Shown here: positions 57,994 to 64,000 of the stretch, piece after piece
How positions within the stretch are numbered: position 1 is the stretch's first letter
Layout of the letters: each line of letters begins with the position of its first letter
DNA from: Rhabdophis nuchalis
Taxonomy: Eukaryota > Chordata > Lepidosauria > Squamata > Natricidae
Direction: 5' to 3'
DNA length: 64,000 nt
NCBI GenBank assembly: GCA_039707465.1
Contig: CM077644.1
Span: 82,706,875 to 82,770,874 of the forward strand
The notes under the pieces: generated by a model
Database searches by the model: none
Told to the model about the DNA's origin: nothing
The model's input: the letters and a program-made list of their open reading frames with translations, nothing else
Made by a program: the position numbers and the translations under genes

Positions 57994-58681
57994 ATTTGAA
58001 CATTTTTCTGGGAGTGAATCCATCAAAGCCCTTTTCTTTCAAAACAGAGAATAGAAGCAAAGCCAACCACATAGCACAATCTTGGAGACAATAAGGTCTC
58101 TTGAAGCTCAACTGTCTGCATTAAAGAAAAAATAAATAAGCTGGCTAAATACAAAAACAAGTTAACTTCTAATCCAATGTTCAGACTCCATTAACTTTTA
58201 AAATGCCCAGTAATTTAATTTTATTTCCAAGGCAAAAAGGCAGTGCGAGAAACAGTTTAAATCAAGTATATGATCCAGGAAACATAAAATGAAGATGGAA
58301 GTAAATAAATCACACCTGATACGTTTCAGGATATGAAAGTGAACAAAGAATAATGGTTATTTAGTTCTGACATCGATTAATCTGCAAGATTTGAAAATGT
58401 ATTATAGCATCGCTTGACTTTTAAATATTGTAGTGACTTTTAGTAACTTAAAAGAACTTTAATTGAAAATTAGATTTTGCTATCATAATTCAACTTGTGC
58501 ACGTTTTCCACAAGTAAATTCATATCAGAAGATTGCATTAACATGCTTAAATGAACAAATTCTGCTGGCGGAGGAATATTTTTGCATGGGGATAGACTGC
58601 CTTGAGGCAATATTTATTTAAAAGAATGTTTCCTGAGGAATATGACTTGAATTCAAAATGACCTCTTGAGGCATATACGTA

Positions 58682-58831
58682 CATTAAGGCGGGGTCTCCA
58701 ACTTTTGCAACTTTAAGTCTGAAGGACTTCAGCTTCCAGAATTCTCCAGCCAGCTTTGCTGGCTGGAGAATTCTGGGAGCTAAAGTCCTTCAGACTTAAA
58801 GTTGCAAAAGTTGGAGACCCCTGCATTAAGG
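58682..58831. mobile_element. Foldback hAT MITE, nearly perfect hairpin
   Basis: Element 58690-58823 is almost one long inverted repeat centred near 58756, with arms of about 65 bp and very few mismatches. It is flanked by the perfect 8-bp duplication cattaagg (58682-58689, 58824-58831). Confidence 0.92.
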
Positions 58832-59093
58832 CATATTTAAACATTAACAAGTGGTTGACTTATCCAGGAATTAACTTAAAAATAAATGTGTCATTGATGA
58901 AATCACATAAAGCACAAAGGGCTTCAAATCATTTGTGATGTGAGGGAATATCAAATTTTAATTACTCAGGAAAATTAGCAGTTGGGTTTTAAACTTGAAG
59001 AAGTTATCTCATGCAGAGTAAAAAGTAAATTTAGGTTAAAATAATAGCATATAAAAATAAATAACGGCAGTGTAAATCACAGACAGAAAAGTG

Positions 59094-59220
59094 AATTGTG
59101 ACCATTTTTCACACATACGCCCGTTGCAGCATCCCCATGGACACATGATCGAAATACAGACGCTTGGCACTGTCCCAGGGTGATGTGAACGCCTTTTGCA
59201 ACCTTCTTACAAGCAAATAA
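59094..59220 (-). mobile_element. MITE fragment, family of 4262-4638, antisense
   Basis: The complement of family words: 'gcagcatccccatggacaca', 'tgatcgaaatacagacgctt' and 'cactgtcccagggtgatgtg'. Both ends are lost. The CR1 copy begins directly after it. Confidence 0.55.
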
Positions 59221-60066
59221 CCAATACTCCAGAAGATATGCTTAAGATACAGAAGGATCTTGACAAACTTGAACACTGGGCACTATCTAATAAAATGAAA
59301 TTCAATGGTGAAAAGAGTTCTACATTTAGGCAAAAAAAACAAAATACACAGGTACAGTATAGGTGGTACCTTGCTCAATAGTAGCAACTGTGAGAGGGAT
59401 CTTGGAATCCTAATTGACAACCATTTAAATATGAGCCAGCAGTGTGCAGCAGCTGCCCAAAAAACCAACACAGTTCTAGGCTGGATAAACAGAGGGATAG
59501 AATCTAGATCACGTGAAGTGTTAATGCCACTGTATAGTGCCTTGGTAAGGCCACACTTGGAATACTGCATTCAGTTTTGGTTGCCACTATGTAGAAAAGA
59601 TGTGGAGACTCTAGAAAGAGTGCAGAGAAGAGCAAAAAAATGATTAGGGGACTAGAGGCTAAAACATATGAGGAACAGTTGCAGGAACTGGGTATGTCTA
59701 GTTTAATGAAAAGAAAGACTAGGGAAGACATGATAGCAGTCTTCCAATATCTTAGGGGTTGCCACAAAGAAGAGGGAGTCAAACTATTCTCCAAAGCACC
59801 TGAGGGCAGAACAAGAAGCAATGGGTGAAAACTAATCAAGGAGAGAAGCAACTTAGAACTGAGGAGAAATTTCCTGACAGTTAGAACAATTAATCAGTGG
59901 AACAGCTTGCCTCCAGAAGTTGTGAATGTCCCAACCCTGGAAGTCTTTAAGAAGATGTTGGATAGCCATTTGTCTGAAATGGTATAGGGTTTCCTGCCTG
60001 GACAGGGGGTTGGACTAGAAGACCTCCAAGGTCCCTTCCAACTCTGCTATTATATTGTATTATATT
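59220..60066 (+). mobile_element. CR1 LINE, 5'-truncated
   Basis: Encodes RT thumb and C-terminal text (ERDLGILIDNHLNMSQQCAA, ALVRPHLEYCIQFWLPLCRK, LRRNFLTVRTINQWNSLPPE) and ends with the typical CR1 tail 'ggttggactagaagacctcc', 'aaggtcccttccaactctgc' and a (TATTG)n-like end. The frame shifts at the A run near 59634-59640 and has a stop at 59827-59829, so it is dead. Confidence 0.88.
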
Positions 60067-60076
60067 GTAAATTAGT

Positions 60077-60245
60077 GGGGAAGCCTCATTCACTTAACAA
60101 CCGTGTTAGTAACTTAACATCTGTAGTGATTCACTTAACAAATGTTGGCAAGAAAGGTTGTGAAATGAGGCAAAACTCACTTTTAAACATACCAACATAA
60201 ATTTTGACCTCAATTGTGCCCATAAATTGCGTACTACCCATAGAT
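60077..60245 (-). mobile_element. MITE fragment, antisense
   Basis: 'tcattcacttaacaaccgtg', 'tagtgattcacttaacaaat' and the end 'ttgcgtactaccca' match the GTAGTC-ended family in reverse. Confidence 0.55.
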
Positions 60246-60424
60246 ATTCCTGTCAAAAATCTCTGTCAGATGCCCGTTAATTCTACTATGGTTTCTGGTT
60301 AAGAGAGAGCGACCAATTTCTGTATTAAATGATCAACAGTAGTGGAAACAGGATGTATGCCAGACATACATTTTTTTTTACAAAAAAAAAAAGCTACTTT
60401 GCAGTTAAGAATTGCTAGACGAGA

Positions 60425-60428
<4 letters not shown>

Positions 60429-60462
<34 letters not shown>
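60429..60462. repeat. (TG)17 microsatellite
   Basis: A pure TG run followed by an alternating 'catgcgctcatgcgca' segment. Confidence 0.95.
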
Positions 60463-60463
<1 letters not shown>

Positions 60464-61732
60464 ATGCGCTCATGCGCACAGAATAATGTAGAAGAATTCA
60501 GCAGATCTGAAATTACATTAAAAGGCAATTAAAATGCAACCGTAAGCTGCTTTTTCCTCAAATTGTACATCCTACTAATTAGTCATCACAATGCATACCT
60601 TCTCATTAGCCACATTTTAACCTTGCAGTGAATAAACTTCAAATTAAGCACAGCAATTTTTTTCTCAGAAAGGGTGTTTTTCTTTTAAAAAAGTATGTAT
60701 AAATAGGCTTCATTAATTGTCTAGTTTCAAAACGAGCAATTGCATTTTCATTGTTTTAATGAATATTAATAGGTATAATCAGCTGAAGCAGCATTGTGAA
60801 GTTCCGTGCCTGACTTCCTATACTGGCCCAGACCAGATTTCTGCTGACTTATACTTCCCTAAAACCAAAACCCCATATTCAGTACAACTTAATTCTTAAA
60901 TATTTATATATTAATGTTATCCTATCTTATCTTAAGCATATTTATGTTTTTAAATTTTTTCTTCGTTTTTTTTCTTTTTGCAAAACATTAGCCATGGTGG
61001 ATTTTTTCCTTTATTAAGCAGTTCTTGTGTTTTTAGTCTGTGTTTGTCTTCAGATGTATCCTGTCTGCATATATAATCAGATCTTTCTTACTCTAATCAT
61101 CTTTGAAATAGAAAACATAGGATAGCATGATATTAGTGGTGAAAAGATTCAATTTATCCATCCTGAAGTTTATTCACTGTAGTGCTCCTAACTCACTTGC
61201 TTGATAGTAAAATAGACACAGATTTATGTACTTGTCATTAAAATGTAAATGTGAAAAATGTAAAAAATAGAATGTGTTTTACCCTCCTTTTCAACATTGC
61301 TCCAAGACATTTAACATTCATTTTTTTTGGTAATATACACCCATTTGTTCACAATTGGGTAAACATAAGTCCTTGGCATTATGTTCATTGATATTAAAGG
61401 AATGCTTTTCAGTAAATTGAGATGTTCACTTTAGCAACCGGTATGTGATTCCCTGTGTCTCTTTCTTGTTTCCAAATACAAGGAACATATATCAGCATGC
61501 TAGCTTCAAATTTTACCTGCCTAGCTGGTAGACAGTTGTTTTTCTAGTACCTTTTATTTGGCTAGATTATGTACCCTGAAGGAGAATGTGTGATCATTAT
61601 GGTGACTAGGTAAGTAGTGAGCGATGAATATGGTTGAGTGCTGTGAACAGAAGTATTGCTATATTTGCATCAAAAAGTAAGAAAAGCAAATGTGCTCTCT
61701 CAACATCAGAATATGACTACATTTTACATAGA

Positions 61733-62127
61733 GTGAAATCCCGTGATGGCGAACTTATGGCATGCATGCCCAAAGTGTCACCTGGCACACAAGACGTTGC
61801 CCGCTACTCTTCTGGTTTTCTGGCGCGCAGCTGGCCTTCATGTGTGCAGCAGTGCCGGAAACTGAAGCAACTGGTTTTCCGTTTTCTGGCGTGAGCATGC
61901 GTGCTGGCTAGCTGATCGTCGTGCATGCATGCACATCAGTATCTGGAAGAATAGCTGGCCAGCACGCATTCGCGTGCTGGAGACTGGAAGTTCATTTTCT
62001 GGCGGGCACATGCCCCCTTAGCTGCTCCTCTTCCGGATTCCAGCCCTGACGAGTGTGCAAAGTGTGTATGTATGTGCTCCCTTTTTGGCACTTGGTGCTG
62101 AAAAGGTTCACCATCACTGGTATAATC
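61733..62127 (+). mobile_element. hAT-type element, relative of 11199-11806
   Basis: Element 61741-62119 starts ccgtgatggcgaac and ends aaggttcaccatcactg. The candidate duplication gtgaaatc/gtataatc matches at six of eight bases. The interior is rich in 'ctggcc' and 'gcatgc' words. Confidence 0.75.
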
Positions 62128-62290
62128 TGTGAGCACCAGTTTGGAGTAGTGGCTAAAGGCACCAATTAGCCATCACCAGCCTGCCTTAGCCACAAAGCTG
62201 GATGAGTGACTCTGGGCCACTCAGTCACCTTTGAAAAATGTTGTCAAGAAAACCCACATGCAATTGCCAGTTAAGACTGTCTCAGAAAAG
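62128..62290 (+). mobile_element. tRNA-related SINE (MIR-like layout)
   Basis: 'gagcaccagtttggagtagt' with A-box-like 'agtggctaaaggc', then 'ctggatgagtgactctgggc' and 'ttgtcaagaaaacc'. The same order appears, reversed, at 12570-12785. Confidence 0.65.
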
Positions 62291-63273
62291 AGACAAATCT
62301 TTCCTATAATCAATACAAATTGAGCAAAAACAATCCTACAATCTGTTCAGTATGCTGTGCTGATTCTTAGCCTACTGATTTGTACCAAGAATATTCAGGC
62401 AATTTATTAATCTGATGTGATGTTCCCTGGTTTATTAAATCTCTAGAAAATACTTTTTGTCTAATTAATGTACAGAACTTTTGACATGAGATGTGATTAT
62501 GACTTCAGCTAAGAAGGCTAATGAAGGAATGATAAAAGCAAAGAAACAAGTGTCTTATCATTTTGAATCAGATCTAATCTCCAATTTTCAAAAGAATTTT
62601 TCAATTCATTAAAATGTCATCGCATCTTTGAAAGGACTGATTTTTATAATATTTTGCAGACATTAATTATAGGAACTACGAATATGTGTGCCACTGTGAA
62701 ATGCAGGTTTTTTTAAATACTGGATTCATTTTCATTCTAAGTTTTATAGTTTTCTGCATACATTTTATTTTCCCTCAGAAATGTATGACCAGTTGTTTGG
62801 CTCACTTGCCTATTTAGTAATTGAATGTGGACTCCTATCATTTTGCTTGCTTAAACACTCTTCAAGCACTTTATGTGAATTTAAACAAAAAGCAAAATAT
62901 AAAATGTAACTTTTGAAGTTGATGCAATTAAAATTAAAACAATTATTAAAATCAATCAAAACGTAGCAAGAGATATGTGTTTTTCTATTCTCCTGAATAC
63001 TGAGAGTAAATAGTCAAGAATGCCTCCCTGAAGAGAGCATGGAATACTAAAAGACTAATACAGGAGAATACTTTCTCCTGCCTACCTTTGGCAGTGAAAA
63101 CATCTTGCAAAACGGCTGTTGCATTTTACATGGCACATACTTTTGAGAGAGTTTTTATAGCAATTGAACATTTCATAGCAACAGTCAAATCAAGCTGTTA
63201 GCAAATCATAGGTAAACATCTCCTAGGATTTGACTCAGGAGGGGTTTCAGCCCACTAGCCACAATACTCAATA

Positions 63274-63418
63274 ACCTACGTCAGTGGTGTCAAACCTGTG
63301 TCATCACGGCGGCACCACGTGCTGTATCATGACTTTTTTCCTCTTTGCTAAACTGGGCGTGGGCACGATATGATGCATCTGGACCATGGGCCACGAGTTT
63401 GACAGTCCTGACTTACAT
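63274..63418 (+). mobile_element. Short hAT-type element, relative of 15248-15631
   Basis: Element 63282-63410 starts cagtggtgtcaaacctgtgt and ends gagtttgacagtcctg. The duplication acctacgt/acttacat matches at six of eight bases. Confidence 0.75.
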
Positions 63419-64000
63419 GCATCACTCTTCTCATGTAAACCTTTACACAGTATCTACTATTTATGCTCAATTTGAACTGATCATACTCCTAAAGCATAGA
63501 TTTAAGTTTCCATAACGGTTAAATGGTACGGTTGACAGCATGGTCTTTGTATTGATTTTGCCTGTTGTCTCCCACCCTTCAGTGGGGCTCGTCTGTATAT
63601 TCCCATGTGATTTGTTTATCTTGTTTTCTGGTCCATGACTGCAATAAAGTTTTATCTATCATGCATCACTCTCTGAGCACCCCTTAGGCAAGGACCAAAG
63701 CCTCCAAAGACCTACCCTCATAAAACAACCAAGGAAGATATCATAATTACTAATATCAGAAGCTGCTAAGAGGAGGACCAGACAGTTGTATCCTCCTGTT
63801 TGATTTCTAATGCAGGTCACTCATATATTATGAAATATTGATTGGAATTTATCTGAATAATCAGTTTAATCCAAATGCAGTTGGAGCCTTAAAAAAAAGG
63901 GTCAAGGGAGGGATTGGGAATTACAGATAGTTAATGTTAGCAAATGATTGTTAGACGTTATATCCTGTATTTTGCTCTGGGAAGTCAGGGCGGGGGTGGG

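Overview
The window looks like squamate reptile genomic DNA, most likely from a snake. It is AT-rich and carries full-length Sauria SINEs with the tRNA-like head and BovB-type ACCTTT tail. It also has BovB, CR1 and L2-type LINEs, very many short hAT and mariner-like elements, and tetranucleotide microsatellites. The snake assignment is an inference; the squamate assignment rests mainly on the Sauria SINEs and BovB.

The only host gene I can support is AK5 (adenylate kinase 5) on the + strand, seen as five consecutive coding exons: 8190-8376, 12824-12991, 14247-14416, 14545-14658 and 32417-32608. All have canonical AG/GT borders and compatible phases (0-1, 1-1, 1-0, 0-0, 0-0). Together they encode the N-terminal docking-like segment and most of the first adenylate kinase domain (P-loop, NMP-binding region, DGFPR, LID). 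The first coding exon and everything after the LID exon were not found. So 1-8189 is read as upstream intron and 32609-64000 as the beginning of a very long intron.

All other features are intronic mobile elements and simple repeats. By region: 1-8 kb holds an antisense L1-related element (2121-4111), an L2 copy (5.9-7.0 kb), a hAT with an internal TTTC microsatellite, and MITEs. 8.4-14.2 kb holds an LTR-like fragment, an L2 tail, a tRNA-SINE and hATs. 14.7-32.4 kb holds hATs, four SINE copies, BovB, CR1 tails and long plain stretches. 32.6-64 kb holds several hAT foldbacks, an L2 copy with an intact reverse-transcriptase palm (39.97-41.35 kb), a second L2 interrupted by another antisense L1-related element (42048-45216), an antisense L2, a Sauria SINE, a CR1 copy and more hATs.

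The most interesting signal is the pair of L1-related elements. Each has exact 16-17 bp target-site duplications, one intact ORF1-type RNA-binding protein (283 and 361 aa) and no trace of ORF2. They share an 18-nt 3' terminus followed by poly(A). They resemble the mammalian HAL1 (half-L1) design. Their presence here suggests ORF1-only retrotransposons mobilised in trans by an L1 machinery. The longer one also has an imperfect duplication in its 5' UTR with one YY1-like motif per unit. Other observations worth a look are foldback 5' junctions on two independent truncated LINEs, a near-perfect 43-bp palindrome in otherwise unique intron, and hAT families carrying ETS-like and ZNF143-like motifs.
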